From the NCBI RefSeq assembly GCF_001039355.2, contig NW_019776002.1, positions 48,952-112,951 of the forward strand: 64,000 nucleotides of DNA, given 5' to 3'. Below, piece by piece: positions 26,099 to 38,014 of the stretch. Position numbers and translations under genes: made by a program. Source of the DNA: Lingula anatina (lineage: Eukaryota > Brachiopoda > Lingulata > Lingulida > Lingulidae). Under the pieces are notes generated by a model that had not been told where the DNA came from, ran no database searches, and saw only the letters and a list, made by a program, of their open reading frames with translations. Each line of letters begins with the position of its first letter. The first letter of the stretch is position 1.

Positions 26099-28726
26099 CT
26101 CGCGCGTGTGTGACAGAAAAGTCCATCAAGCAGCGGCATTCTATAGTAAAGACAAAAGCGTTTTCTTTCAAACAATCTGAACTCAATGGGTTTCCTGTTC
26201 GAATTGGAGATAAATACTAAAATGATGCATCACACGACTAGATTAGCATGGATCAAATCTCACTGTCATTACGTTCGCACAACACGCAGACGCCGCGGGA
26301 GCTTAGGGCATCTGTTGAAAGAAACAACAGTACAAAGAAACAGTTGACATAAAAGAAGGGCAGAGGTCTCTCAATTTCATGCATTTAAGACAAATGCAGA
26401 CGTCTCTCACTTACATTCATTTCAGACAAGTATAAGCCATAACACCGCCATGAAACTCTGGTCTTCATGTTTTTTTTTATTTCAACGTGACAAACAAAAC
26501 ATATGTTTCATAACACCTTTATTATTTTTCATCAGGCAATAGCAAGAAGTGTTATTTCAAAAGACTAATATGATTTTAGAGAAAAGTACGACTGTGGCTG
26601 TTAAATAAATGCCCCACTTTGGCGCAATTTTATTACAAGAACATTTTGGTCAGTTCATTGCTGGTACCAGTGTGGAACCAATGACAATTGATTCTCACGT
26701 TGCAGGCTTTCTGCAAAATGTCCAATAAATGTTTAGGTGTGTTCCCCAAGACCATTTTATATCCTCGCACTTCTCATCCATCTTGTACTTGTCACTTAAA
26801 TACCAAAAACAAATGACACTCAACCAAACCAATCACACCAATGAACCAAATCAATGGTATTGAGTAATTTTGTTGCACGAGTTCCAGTAATGTGCCGACT
26901 GAGTGTTAACCTTATTGGTGTAGTCTATTCCCGCCAGGATCGTTACATTTGATTTTGTTTGAACGCACGAGCATTGCTGTATCAGAGATAGAGATGATGG
27001 TAGCAATTTTCCTTTCAAATCTCTGTCTTCACAAGCTAGGGCTTTGACATAATTCAATGCGTGTAATTCGTTCACCCATGTGGCAAAATGCTGGCGTTAT
27101 GAACTTCTGGCCGTTGATTATGTTCATGCCATGCTGTCACAGGTGGTGGCAAGTAGAAACCATTTTCCTAAGGCAACTGAAATATTAAACTCGTGGTGAC
27201 TTTAGGTAAGATTTGAGAACGGATACAAGGGAGAAATTTGAATAAACTGGGTGGGAACCATTTTCAAAATTTAATTTATCAAAGCTGTATATTTCAAGTC
27301 CACATTAGACAATTCGGTTTAAAGGATGGAATAGGCAAACAATTCAATATGTATACATGTGTGTGTGTGTGTTTTGCTTTTTCAAGCTGAATGTAAAAAA
27401 CGATCAAAACGTTTAACCATCATTCGACTTTCGATCAATATCTCAATAATGCATGTAATACAAGGTATCCCATGGCCATTGAAATCTCAACAATGCTCTC
27501 CGAACCATATGGGGGAATATGAATATGGGGAATAAAAAGGCTGTATTAGCAAATGATTCGTGAAAGTAGACCTATTAATTTCATATTCAATGTCAAAAAA
27601 GACCAATCAATTATGTTTTTTCAGAGAACGGAGTAGAAATCATGGCGTCTACTATTCTCAAATATTCAATTACGGAGGAAGCCCCGACATTTTTTTTTTT
27701 TTTTACAAAATCACCCTCACCATGCAGAAAAGCCTTACATTTGAGTGTTTGCTTCATAAAATATCTTTTACTAAAAGTTTTGTTCCGATTAAATTTCATG
27801 ATAAACTCATAACCTCAATTTTCTTACAGTATCATTTTTTTCTTCAGGGGTATCTTATCCCTCAGAATAATCATATCTACATTGCACATATATAAAAAGA
27901 CCCACCAACGTTATTTCGTCATTTTCATCGAGTTTAGATTTTATCAAGAAAAAACGTAAAATTATACATAGTCTTTCTTCAATGGTTTTCTTCGGATGGG
28001 GATTATATCTCTATAGCAAAAAATGTTAATCGAAAAACGTATTTTTTTGTTATGTTTTTCACATGTTCCTAGACGATCACTGAAAATTTAAAGGTCGTAT
28101 CACTTATGGTTAACAAATAAAGCTTAAAACCAATTCTTATCCTTTCCCTATTTAAAAAAGTAAAAGACGCCCATGAAAGCTTTGGTGCGGTACCCAGACG
28201 CTTCAGTCAGCTCAGCTTGCTCAGATGCTCTCTCTCTCTCTCTCTCTCCTATACAGCACACCCGTACACCAACTTAGGGTTTTTCGTAATATTTCGCAGA
28301 CTGTACACGTGCCTCCATTGTATCTTTATCTTTCATTCAATAATGAAAAATAAAACTTCAAGTCATATTTACAATTGACTTTATACCCTGCTATGAATAT
28401 GTCATTGATGTGTTTATTTGACTTTAAAAAATCATGTTAAACAATATAAAACGAGATGACATAGATTACTTTTTTTTAATTTAAGATAACCCCACAACAC
28501 ATGTACTGAGTACTTACAGTTTTGTAACGTATGTTAATGGCGGACCCGTTGTCGGTATCGATGTTAAACTATTCGGTTCCCTACAGTCCACAGTGGTATC
28601 CAGACACTTGCACAGATCGCATATAGAGCCCTCGTATTCAAAACTCCTTGATATCATGAACGAAATGAAAATTACAACCATTAAAATTGAATAAGTCCTA
28701 GGCGGAGTTGGTCTTGATATCAACAT
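13770..28726 (-). CDS. Trk: Trk neurotrophin-type receptor tyrosine kinase, complete, 13 exons
   Basis: Exons on the minus strand: 28726-28518, 25773-25699, 24912-24841, 22976-22908, 22549-22395, 22162-21890, 20514-20209, 19948-19725, 19519-19243, 17751-17454, 16504-16267, 14858-14700, 13964-13770. They join in phase to 2550 nt (849 aa). Domain order is that of Trk: signal peptide and Cys-rich LRR N-cap (exon 1), three LRR exons of 75, 72 and 69 nt, LRR C-cap, two Ig domains (exons 6 and 7), a Ser/Thr-rich linker, and a TM helix near 463-484. A juxtamembrane ENPNY at 538-542 matches the Shc/FRS2 site. The kinase has GEGAFG 570-575, VAVK (Lys594), HRDLATRN (Asp700), DFG (Asp718) and YSTDYY 726-731. 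Trk is a surface receptor for neurotrophin-like ligands. Oddity: the C-terminus ends CAFLDI, lacking the usual YLD tyrosine. Exon 8 could instead end at 19731 (also in frame). Confidence 0.95.
14221..14256. repeat. (AAT)n microsatellite
   Basis: Uninterrupted AAT trinucleotide run inside the last intron of the Trk gene. Confidence 0.95.
15363..15638. mobile_element. CAGGGGCGGATCCAGG MITE, full-length copy
   Basis: The left end is CAGGGGCGGATCCAGGATTA and the right end TCCGCCACTG, giving short imperfect inverted repeats of the CAGnGGCGGA type seen in hAT-like elements. Inside are a G run, AGGCCTCGGATGCAAAGCCAA and a C-rich right part. Related copies lie at 38786 and 55190-55270 (inverted). 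It sits in the intron between the Trk kinase exons 14700-14858 and 16267-16504. Flanks GATTG/GACTG could be a decayed target-site duplication. Confidence 0.75.
18611..18901. mobile_element. Fold-back MITE, family 2 (ATATGGCGGACC), copy 1
   Basis: The outer arms GGCCATTCAAAATAGAAGAT and the complement of ATCTTCTACTCTGAATGGC pair. Inner arms GGATCAAATATGGCGGA and TCCGCCATATTTGATCC are exact complements, as are ACTAATCCGCTGA and TCAGCGGATTAGT. It lies in the Trk intron between exons 17454-17751 and 19243-19519. The same family occurs at 35612, 47302 and, more diverged, 62234. Confidence 0.85.
19088..19229. repeat. Inverted repeat beside a Trk splice donor
   Basis: CTGCAAGCTAGATGACTAGA and GATGTTGACT...GTTTACTGAAG in the left arm pair with CTTCAGTAAAC...AGTCAACATC and GCCATCTAACTGCAA in the right arm. 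The arms are about 50 nt with a loop of roughly 40 nt. The hairpin begins 14 nt inside the intron after the exon at 19243-19519. It is either a small MITE or an RNA structure. Confidence 0.65.
20865..20889. other. Assembly gap (25 N)
   Basis: Run of N inside the Trk intron between the two Ig exons. It does not interrupt coding sequence. The true gap size is unknown, and a C/G-rich element similar to the 15363 family may lie at its right edge (AGGGGAGGGGC). Confidence 0.95.
21307..21441. mobile_element. Small MITE with GTACCCTCTACC inverted repeats
   Basis: The left arm ACAGTACCCTCTACCAGGGC continues GGCAGATT. The right arm is the complement of GGGTACCCTCTACCGGGGTG followed by ACAGATT. Total about 135 bp, without coding capacity, in the Trk intron between the Ig exons. 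Confidence 0.75.
24442..24660. mobile_element. MITE, family 3 (AGATCGATCTA), copy 1
   Basis: Ends TTAGACCCCATTTCCAGAG and the complement of TTAAGGCTGTATTCCCAGAG are followed by AGATCGATCT in both arms. The centre has ACTCCCTGGGGGTTCACGCT and the roughly complementary AGTGAGACTCCCGCGGGGAT. It lies in a Trk LRR intron. Two further copies lie in TPCN2 intron 1. Confidence 0.8.
25640..25674. repeat. (TTATC)n microsatellite
   Basis: About seven copies of a CTTAT pentamer, ending just before the splice donor of the Trk LRR exon at 25699-25773. Confidence 0.9.
26060..26094. repeat. (GT)n microsatellite
   Basis: Uninterrupted TG dinucleotide run in Trk intron 1. Confidence 0.95.
28228..28248. repeat. 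(CT)n microsatellite
   Basis: CT dinucleotide run in Trk intron 1, about 270 bp from the first exon. Confidence 0.9.
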
Positions 28727-31324
28727 AGTGAAGCTGTCAGTGTTCAGAGTTCTTTGCCGTTACCCAGTAGAGGGGTGGTGCGCAATCCACATATTAACAT
28801 CCCTGTATCATGTGCAGCGACGTTGAGTCGAAAATTTGATTTAATATAAAAGAGTCACCGTTTTTCCGTAGGTGTCTTTTTTACACCAGCGCAACCAGCC
28901 TCCTGTTGTCAACAGTGGACCTCTCCAAACGCAGAGGACGCTTTACCAATAACATAGCAGAGGCAGTAGAGCCAGCTTGGCCAGTTCAATCAGCAGGCGG
29001 CATCATAGGTAGCGTAGAAAAATTGTGATTTCGAAGCTGTGATGCAAGTCTTACAGTGACAGTGATTTTTCATTACTGATAAAAACACCATTTAGTTTAA
29101 TTTGAGAGGACTTTGCCTGCAGAAAAATGTAAGCCAGGTTTGCATTTCTAATATATACCACGGATTACAATTAATTAAGACGTAGGTTGGAAAGCGTGAT
29201 TACACTTGGTCATATAGGTCTTGTTACTTCCCTGGAACAATTATCAGGACTTATTTTCCTCCGAGAATTGTTAATATTATAATCACCTTTGGTCTTGTTA
29301 ATATCGTCCGTAGAGAAAAAAAGGACAGGCACGTTCAAATGAAAATCATTCCTCAAAAGTTGGACGTCCAGTGACTGCCTTACTGTTTCCACGGCTAACG
29401 ATCCCACCCATGGGGTGAAGGAATCTTAACGTTTCGCTGTCTCTAGGTCTATGGTACGTGTAACAAGTATCCCAAATAATATGACAACAGCATTGTTGAC
29501 AGATTGTGTTAGTGGTAAAATTTTGACAAAAAAAACGTGAAGGTGAAAACTTGACGGATCATATCCTTGTTTGTTAATAATTTTACTTTGTAAAAGCCTG
29601 AAACGGAGGCAAATGAAAGGACCTAGTTCCAAAATGTTTATATTTTTTTTCAAAAGTGAAAAAGTGTATGACGTCAGAAACTGAGTGCACCGTGTTACGT
29701 GGGCAGAAAATTAACGGTGATACTCGGAACGCTGGATTCCGCATTCCCGTTAATGACAACTATGGTTTTTGTATTCGGCGCCACAGGTGTTACAAAAGAT
29801 TTAAAAAAAAACATAATAGAACTCTTGTAGCAGGATGACACCCTGCCCCAGCACTGCTTTATTTTGTGACTGATCTCATAATTTTAGACAAGCAGACATA
29901 TGGCAATTGATCGAGTGATTGGTATATATTACGTAGTCTTAACTAGAAGAAAACGAGTCATTAAATGTACATTATGATCACTTTTATTATATTATCTATG
30001 CTCTGTTAAGGTACGCGTTGCATGGTGTGGCAATGGAGGTTTTCTTTTTTGTTTTCAACACAGAATTCTAGATGCGATAATAACTTGGGTGTTATTACCA
30101 AGGCTAAGCGCGTCTATTTGTGCATTTCTTTGGGTTGAAAAATAATATTTTAATTGGCATTTCTAAACCATATTACCGAATTTCGCCATTGAAATAAGGT
30201 AAAACCATTGGATGCCATATTGAATCTCAACTCACATAACAAGAAAATCCCCAAAAGAGGGAACCGGAATTAAGTCATCCCGCAGGCATGTCAACAGTAC
30301 TGTATTCTGTACAGGTGAAACGAAACTGAGGGTCCGTGTAACAAAAAGTTCTTCCTCCATATACATGTAGTTATAATGGTTAGGGTTAGTCTGACCAAAG
30401 TGGGTCAAAATCTAGGGCAAGGGTTACCTGTGCAAATGAATGGGAGGCGGACTTTCTGTCATGGGGACTCTCTGTCACGTTACACCGGACACAAACGGGA
30501 CGGAACACGGGGCACTATGGAAGAAAAAGGCAAAGACGTGAAGATAAGATAAAGTCACATACGACTGAATTATCCGCCTTGGTGTGCAGTGCTGTGTTAT
30601 ATAAATATCAAGGACACAGTAGAAAGGATACAGTAGCAACGACATATTTATATAAGTACTTTAGTTTTTTTCAGTTTTTGGACCAGTCCACCAAACAATG
30701 TGCGGTGACAAGAGCAGACATTAGTGAGACGTTAGGGAATAAACATAGCAAAAACCAACTGCCAGAATTGAGCGTATTATAAAAATACTGCAAAAATTAA
30801 GCCATCCTCAAAGGTGCGNGCAAGCCTCAAAAAATCTAGTAAACTCAGTACCGAACAACCTTGCCTCAAATTTTACTGCTATCGAACGGGAAGAAATAAA
30901 ACCAAATAACTTTATTAAGCGATACGGTGAAAATTAAATTAAACAAATGAATAAAAAGCCGATTCACCTCTTATTACAGGGGTTACCAAGAAGTAAGCAG
31001 ACTGTAAACATGGAGCATTATCCAAATAAAAACATCATGTTAGAAGTTGAGAAATTGCTCAACCAGAAGAGAAATCTCAGGTTTTTCCTTTAATGGCCTT
31101 CACACAGAAGAGTGGAAGCGAGCGTGTGAAATACACGTAAAACAACGCTCAACGAGAACAATGTTAGATTGAGATTAACACTTAATTAAATATTTTTCGA
31201 GGTTTTCTTGTTACCATGACCACTGCACTTGACGCTAACAGCATTACCGATAACTACTGGTGTTTATCATATAATGATAGTATCAAACTGCCCAAGAGCA
31301 ATCAGATAATATTGGTTTATAATT
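28727..31324. other. Intergenic between Trk start and FKBP 3' end
   Basis: Holds the Trk upstream region and the tail of the FKBP transcript. I see no convincing TATA box upstream of the Trk ATG at 28726, no domain in the small ORFs, and no clear transposon. One ambiguous base at 30819. Confidence 0.4.
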
Positions 31325-31330
31325 TTTATT
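31325..31330 (-). terminator. Polyadenylation signal AATAAA (FKBP gene)
   Basis: Minus-strand AATAAA about 270 nt downstream of the FKBP stop codon at 31599-31601. This is the plausible 3' end signal of that gene. Confidence 0.5.
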
Positions 31331-31598
31331 CAGTTAATCTATTCAGAAACAAAGAAATGTAATAAATTTAAAAAGGCATTGTATCCTTTAAAACGCATTC
31401 CTAAAATACTATTCGATGAAAAAATTGATAAGAAGTGACAACTCCGTCTCTCCCCAGTCTCCATACAGTGTGACCATTGTGTGAGAGATCACCAGTCCAT
31501 GTTGTCATTTTGATGAAAGCTGTATGTCACAGCAGGAATGATTTCAAAGCTTTTCATTATACAGCACCAAGACTTTCATAAGACCCAGCATTGGCGTC

Positions 31599-31829
31599 TC
31601 ACTTCACGGACTTGAGCTCCACCTCAAATGTCAGCGTGCTGTTGGGGGGGATTGGTCCTGTGTTGTGGGCACCATAGCTGTGATAGTAAATAAAATATCT
31701 CACATACAGAAACTCAGCTTTGGTTAATGAATACAATATATACAGCATTCTTCAAATGAAGTGGCTTGCATCAATAAATGACTATAAAATAATCTTTGGG
31801 CTAATTTTATCATTTCATTAAAAAAAAAA

Positions 31830-31887
<58 letters not shown>

Positions 31888-33158
31888 TCTTGGTTACCTA
31901 CCCTTGAGATGGGGGTACGATCAGTTTCCTTTTACCTCCTACTCTCATACCTGTATAATAAACATAGTCAAAAGTAAAAAAAATGACACTTACAGATTAT
32001 TTTTAAATTGTACTCCTCTGCTGAAGTTAAACAAAGCCAGTGCCAGTGAGTACATATCATTCTGATATTTCACCAGTAAGAAAGCATAACAAATTCATAA
32101 TGTAAAACAAACTGATCTCTCACCTGCTACGCCAGTGTCCCAGCCCTTTATTACATTTCCCTTGCCGAGGCGAAATTTGAAAGGTCGACCACTTAGATGA
32201 GCATCAAACTGTTTTCCATTTGAAAGGGTTCCTTTATAGTAAACAAAAACCTAAAATGTGAAAAGATTATTGTTAGCTAAAACAGTTCATGAATTCAGTG
32301 GAACAAAAGGAATGGCAAATGAGAAAATTGCTCTTCCAAAGTAAAACAGTACATATTAAGGTCCTCAGATGTGTAAGGCATCACTGTAGAGACAGAGACA
32401 GCTGTTCATACTCTGGTGAAGGGACATCCTGGTTCCAGTGAACAACTCACATAATAGTGGACAGGGAGGACATATAAGACATAAAACTTACCATTTTCCC
32501 CTGAGTAGCCTCTGGCCCATGCCCCAGCTTTAAATCTTGTATAAAAGTTCCACCAGATAATGTCTTCTTCTCAAGTTTTGGGGTGCTCTGAAAATTGAAA
32601 AGTCATGCCTGCATATTACAGCTTCAGTAACTTACAGATCATGAGCCTCTAATAAAACATTTCTGATCAATTCTAAAATGAAAATAATTCAAATCCAATA
32701 ATCTTATTCATTTACAACATGTTTATTTAACTAAAAAAGTCTTATGTATCTTGATATACACTTGACTCTACTGTAAGCCGTGACTGGAACTTGATACCTT
32801 TGTGGGTTTTGCTTCTTTTGCCGCAGGAGTACCTCCATTCTGCTGTACTTTGTTATCCAGAGATTCTTTTTCATCTTTATTTTTCTGTGTCTTCTTCTTC
32901 TTTGAGCTTTGACTATTTGTCTGAGAGTTCCTGTCTTTTGGTGTATTTTGCTCATTTGGTTGCTGGTTTTTCTTCTCTTTATTTTTCTTGGCACTCTGTT
33001 TTGATTTATTTACGACTTTTTCATAGCTTCCAGTAGAATCTGCATCAGAGTCTTCCTCCTCGTGGTCCACTGTGATGTCTGGGTTGGTCAGGATATTCTC
33101 AGAATCTGCAGACATCAAAACAGTTTTACTGCTGGTCATATGTTGTCATATGGACTGG

Positions 33159-33197
<39 letters not shown>

Positions 33198-36100
33198 CAA
33201 AACCGATAGAACCAATACAAATCATTCATTGTTTCTCTCTGTGCATTAATTGCAGAAGCAACCTTTCTGCAGGTCTTACTGTTCTTAATGCTAGCTGAAA
33301 GAGGCACTGTACACTGTGCTTCAACTGAGTATTTCCACATCATTATATTATGACAGCCAAGCAAGTGCCTGATGACCAATTTAGGGTGTCAAATGGGATA
33401 AATTGCTTGTTAAGTGTATCCTTTAGATAGACTAGGATTGGGATAAATATTAGGCACCTGTGCTCATTGATACCTCGTCATTAATCTTACTTACATTATA
33501 AATACTTTGTGATTCTATGGAAAGTTGCAGACTTGACCAACCGAATTGTGGGTGGCATTTTGTACGTTACTTGTACATAGTTTGTTATGTAGAGACCAAG
33601 CAGCATCCTAGTTACAAGTAGAACATACTCACCATCACTGTCTTCTTCTTCTTCTTCTTCTTCATCATCTTCCTCATCTTCTGCAACAGACTGAAATAAT
33701 AACCCGACAACTAACAATTTGACGCCAAAATGAATAGAAGTTATGGTGTTAGTTATGTAGCATATCTTTTACCTAGACCCGAGGGGGGGTCATTGAGAAC
33801 TGTGCAGTATATAGAAGGTAGTATTAAATTACAGATTCCTTTTTTCTTTAGCAAAATTACCAGGGGCACAACTACTTGTTAAAATTAAGAAGATGGCTGT
33901 GATAATAACATTTTAAAGGCAATTCTAAAAATATGTTCCTATTTTTTTTCAATTTTACATGAATACAGAGATAAAAATAAGGAACATACAGGTAATCTTA
34001 AAACTTGATGCATATGGCATCAGGGCCTCTACACCTTTTTTTTAAATACCTGTGTAGCTTTTTGAAAATCATAAGATTTTTTTAAAAATCATATAAAAAA
34101 ACGAAGGTGTAAGTAACATTCCATTACTACTGACTGAAAACTTCCCAATGAGATTGGTGATCAAACTAATGCCAGAATACTATCTTTGCTATGGGGAGCT
34201 AAGTAATCAAAACTTTTAATGGAGAACAAATATTTCTACACCCATTTCAAGAATTTATGCTAACATTTACCATGGTCCACTTGTTTGCATCAAACAAAAA
34301 CCTTGAATTGTTTATATGTACCTGAGACTTTGGAATAACTATCAGGCACTGAAAACTAAATTTCTTCATCAAACAGATAATTACATCACTGTCTTCCCCA
34401 GCCTCCTCTGCCTCCTCCTCCTCCTCACTACTGCTCTCCTCCTCAGCTTCAGATTCCTCCTCCTCTTCCTCATCCTCCTCTTCTGACAAGGACACTTTCT
34501 GCTTCTTGGCTGCCTTTTTCTTTACCTTACTACTTGACTCTTGTTGTTTCTTTTTCCTTTTCCCTGAAAATTGTATAGGAATATGAGACTATTGTATAAG
34601 GATTAGTTACAATTTGTTTTTTGTCATTAATGTTTCTTAACTTATTTACCAATATCATTCTGTAGAAATGTACTGTGAGAATAAAAACAACTTTATCTAT
34701 TTACCTATTTTATAAATGTGAACAAAACAGAAATTGTGCCATTTGTGGGGAAACATCAGACAGTGATCTTCACTGCTACTGAAGGGTGATACTGACTATA
34801 TGAAACTTTAATCTAACATCTTGTGAACATAACTAAAATTAATCCCTGAAAAGTGATTAAGGTTGATTTTTCAAAACTTCTTCCTTGAGGGTCAAGATCA
34901 ACTTCACACTTGCAATCTATTAAAGTAGTTTATACAAACACTTTTTCGGTATCATTCACTTCATTGAAGAATTTCAAAATAAGTTTATTCCAGTGAAACT
35001 GATACAAACTTGCAAAAATATCTAGAAAAACTGAAATAAAATCAAATCCCCTAAGAAAATTTTGTTTCATTTAACATTAACTTACAGTTCTCAGTCTATT
35101 CTAGAACATTCGTTGTATTTTTTTTTAGATCTAATGTTGTTCTGTAATGAATACAACAGTTTGAGAACTATTTTTGGGAAGTCCTTCAGAATGTCCTAAA
35201 ACAGATTATGAATTTTTTTTTCTTAAAACAGAAAAACATTATGTTCCAGGACAGATTGAGAACCGTAAGTGAGCATTAAATGACAAAAATTTTCACAGGG
35301 GATTGTGCCACCCACCTGTTTGAGGAGTCCATTCCTCCCCTTCTTCATCCTCCTCTTCATCCTCCATATCAGATTCTGTCAGTGCTTGTAATGTGGGAAC
35401 CTCCTCTGGAAACAGTAGTGGACAGAGTTTTAAACCACAACATATCCTTAAGTAAATTATCACTCATATGTGTTAAAAACTTATCAGTTTACAGCATCAG
35501 TAGTGCTTTTATTTGATGATTACTGTTTGTCAAGTTAGACCATCGTTTGCAAAGTAGAGCAAGCTGATCATTGTTACTTTAAATATTGGATACAGATTCA
35601 ATGGTAATCAATGGGAGCATTCACATTGAGAAGAGCCGAGGTCTAATAAGGCAGCAACCTAAATATGGCAGACCTACATGAAAGGGAAACCGCTTAATCC
35701 TATAATGGTCTCTCCGCCTATCACACAGCTACCCACGCGTCATCCCTTGACCGGTTGAATGGAGCCGAGATTTAATAAGTGTGCCCCTGCAGTGACGCCG
35801 CGCGGAGAGGCTTGTGAGAGGCAGAGAGACCATTAATGGATTAAGCGGTTTCCCTTTCATGTAGGTCTGTCATATTTAGGTTGCGGCCTTACTAGACATT
35901 GGCTTTTCTCGATGTGAATTCTCCCTATAGTTTCAAATCTTAACATGTGCAGCTCATTTGTAAGACCATACTTTACTAGATAACATTTTAGTAACTCCTT
36001 TTTAAAGATGTTACATAACATCTTGATATGCAGCGGAGTACAAAAAATCACTCCGTCCCTTTTTATCTTTACCCTCAGAATCCACAGACTCCTCATCACT

Positions 36101-38014
36101 GGAGCTCTCAACTAGACCCATAGCTTCATCATCATCATCATATTTTTCATCTTCTACTAAGTAGCCAGTTAAGTGAACCACACCTGAAAATATCACATAC
36201 GATTACGTTTCAATTTTTAAATGCATTTTAAACAATAATAGTAATTAAGCAATCATAATATAATGTAGCAGCAGTGGGTCCAAGTGAGTGCCATACCCAA
36301 CCCACACATCAATTTTCTTTACTTTTCTTTACCAACAATTTGTTAAAATAATTAAGCAATGACAAAAAAATGCTTTATGTACCCAAAGTAAATTTCAGCC
36401 ATATGCTTAAAATATCCTACTGTGGCTACAGACAAGGTAAGAAATTTCTGATAAGAAATTTTGATAAGAAAAGTATCCATGAGCATGCCAAGTTACCAGT
36501 TTGCCCTTTTCACCACACCCTTACTCTCCTTAGCAAAACCCTGGTTCCACCAGTGATGAGAAGTTTTTTTTTTAAATATTATGTGCACCCGTATCTCCCA
36601 ATGAAGCATTTCAAGTTTATTTTAAAATGGTGTAACATTTCTAGTGCTGAAATTTCAACCACAGCTAGGGACAAACATCGGTAGTGCTCAACTGTATCAA
36701 ATGCACTAAGGTCTTTCGAAAATGTAAGGCGTGAGAAAATGAGGGTAGCAAGAGAGCATAGGTTCACAATATTACCCATGCTTGTTGGTCCCAATATAGG
36801 CTCACAATGCCAGATACACCAAAGGCATTACAAATTGGGAATTTGACTTTTTCGCCATATGAGTTCTCATAAACACCAGCAGCTCAGTCTTCCTCAAATT
36901 GGGGGACAACCATTACCTGCCAATATCACAAACAAGTTGACTTAGTACTGATGGGTCATCATGAATGCCCTACCATTTCCATTGAGAAAGAAAGTCACTT
37001 CTTCGCCTTCGGTGAAGTTGAGGTCCAGGGACTGCTGGTAGGTGTGTTTGTGATCTAAAGTACACAACAGGAACTCTGCCTTTTCATGCTGAATCATCAC
37101 TGACACTTTGGGATTTTTGTCTCCTGGAAATAGATCAGTTATTGGTCTAAAAAGTAATGCAATTTTTTCTTCCATGAGAAGATATCTTAAAAGTGAAATG
37201 GTCCACAAATTATCTTAACTTTTGTCTTACTGATTTCACTGAAGTAATCTCCACATAATGGTAAGAATAACAAAATGCTAAATGCTAAGCATTTGACATA
37301 CCCAGTGTATTTAGTACAAGATGTTTAAACTGTTTAGGAAGTATAAACTCTAATAAAACTAGAATCTAGACAATAACGACATTGACAAAAATAACGACAT
37401 TAACAAAAATAAAGACATTAACAAAAAAAGTTCTGATACATGTTCATACCTTGTGTTATTATTTCTGCAGTAGAAGCAGGTTCTAAAGCTGCCATGGATA
37501 TGTGAAAGGAATGTTCCACCGTCTGGGAGTAGCATTTACCTCCGTCTAATATAACACCTGGATTTAAATATTAACAATAAGTAATTATATAAAATATGGC
37601 AATGAAAGGCTTCATGCTAGTTCTACGGCAGTGTATTTGATATTGATAACTAAGGTTAAAACTTAATGAAAATTTATTTCTTATGGTAATTCTTGTCACC
37701 CTTTAGTATATGAGCTGCTGTAAGCCTCATAACTGTTGTGTTCAGAATCACAACATCTCCTCACTAGTTTAATATCAAGCTGTAACACAAACCTGGGTCA
37801 TGCCACTGAAATGTAGTGCGTAGTAGTAATAGCACTGGTAGTAGTTGCTAGTACATGTACACTGTGTGAGGCCGTACGGTGCAGAAGCCAGAACGGGTAT
37901 AAATTATTTGAGGCCGGCTATGAAATAATGAATACACATCCACACATAAGTCAGCAAACCACCTTATACTTGAAACAACCAATACAAATACAAACACGTC
38001 TTACCCCAAAACAT
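31599..38014 (-). CDS. FKBP39: Nuclear FK506-binding protein with nucleoplasmin-like N-domain, 12 exons
   Basis: Exons on the minus strand: 38014-38005, 37557-37450, 37123-36974, 36183-36073, 35405-35316, 34563-34385, 33690-33633, 33105-32798, 32587-32492, 32250-32124, 31950-31902, 31677-31599. They join in phase to 1365 nt (454 aa). The N-terminus starts [20 protein letters not shown] and, with [19 protein letters not shown], matches the nucleoplasmin-like domain of insect FKBP39/FKBP46. Long Glu/Asp runs (about 105-235) and a Lys/Ser/Asn-rich linker follow. The C-terminal FKBP domain (about 345-454) keeps its usual pocket residues: YY, FDAH, RPFKF, VIKGWD, YGA and LTFEVEL. It should be a peptidyl-prolyl isomerase. 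In insects these proteins act as nuclear histone chaperones; that role here is inferred. The first coding exon carries only 10 nt. Confidence 0.93.
31833..31885. repeat. (AT)n microsatellite
   Basis: TA dinucleotide run immediately downstream of the donor of the 49-nt FKBP exon at 31902-31950. Confidence 0.95.
33161..33196. repeat. (CA)n microsatellite
   Basis: CA dinucleotide run about 55 bp upstream (in transcript sense) of the FKBP exon 32798-33105. Confidence 0.95.
35612..35926. mobile_element. Fold-back MITE, family 2, copy 2
   Basis: The outer arms GGGAGCATTCACATTGAGAA and the complement of GGGAGAATTCACATCGAGAA pair. Inner arms CCTAAATATGGCAGACCTAC and GTAGGTCTGTCATATTTAGG pair, as do GAAAGGGAAACCGCTTAATC and GATTAAGCGGTTTCCCTTTC. 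It lies in FKBP intron 4. Same family as 18611, 47302 and 62234. Confidence 0.85.
37370..37432. repeat. 20-bp tandem repeat, 3 units
   Basis: The unit AATAACGACATTAACAAA is repeated three times with small changes (AAAGACATTAACAAAA in the last). It lies in FKBP intron 2, close to the donor of exon 37450-37557. Confidence 0.8.

Noticed and set aside
36011-36072. Continuation of the FKBP acidic exon past 36073 to a stop
   Set aside because: The donor GAGG/GTAAAG at 36073 keeps the frame into the next exon, whereas read-through meets a stop quickly and would lose the FKBP domain.
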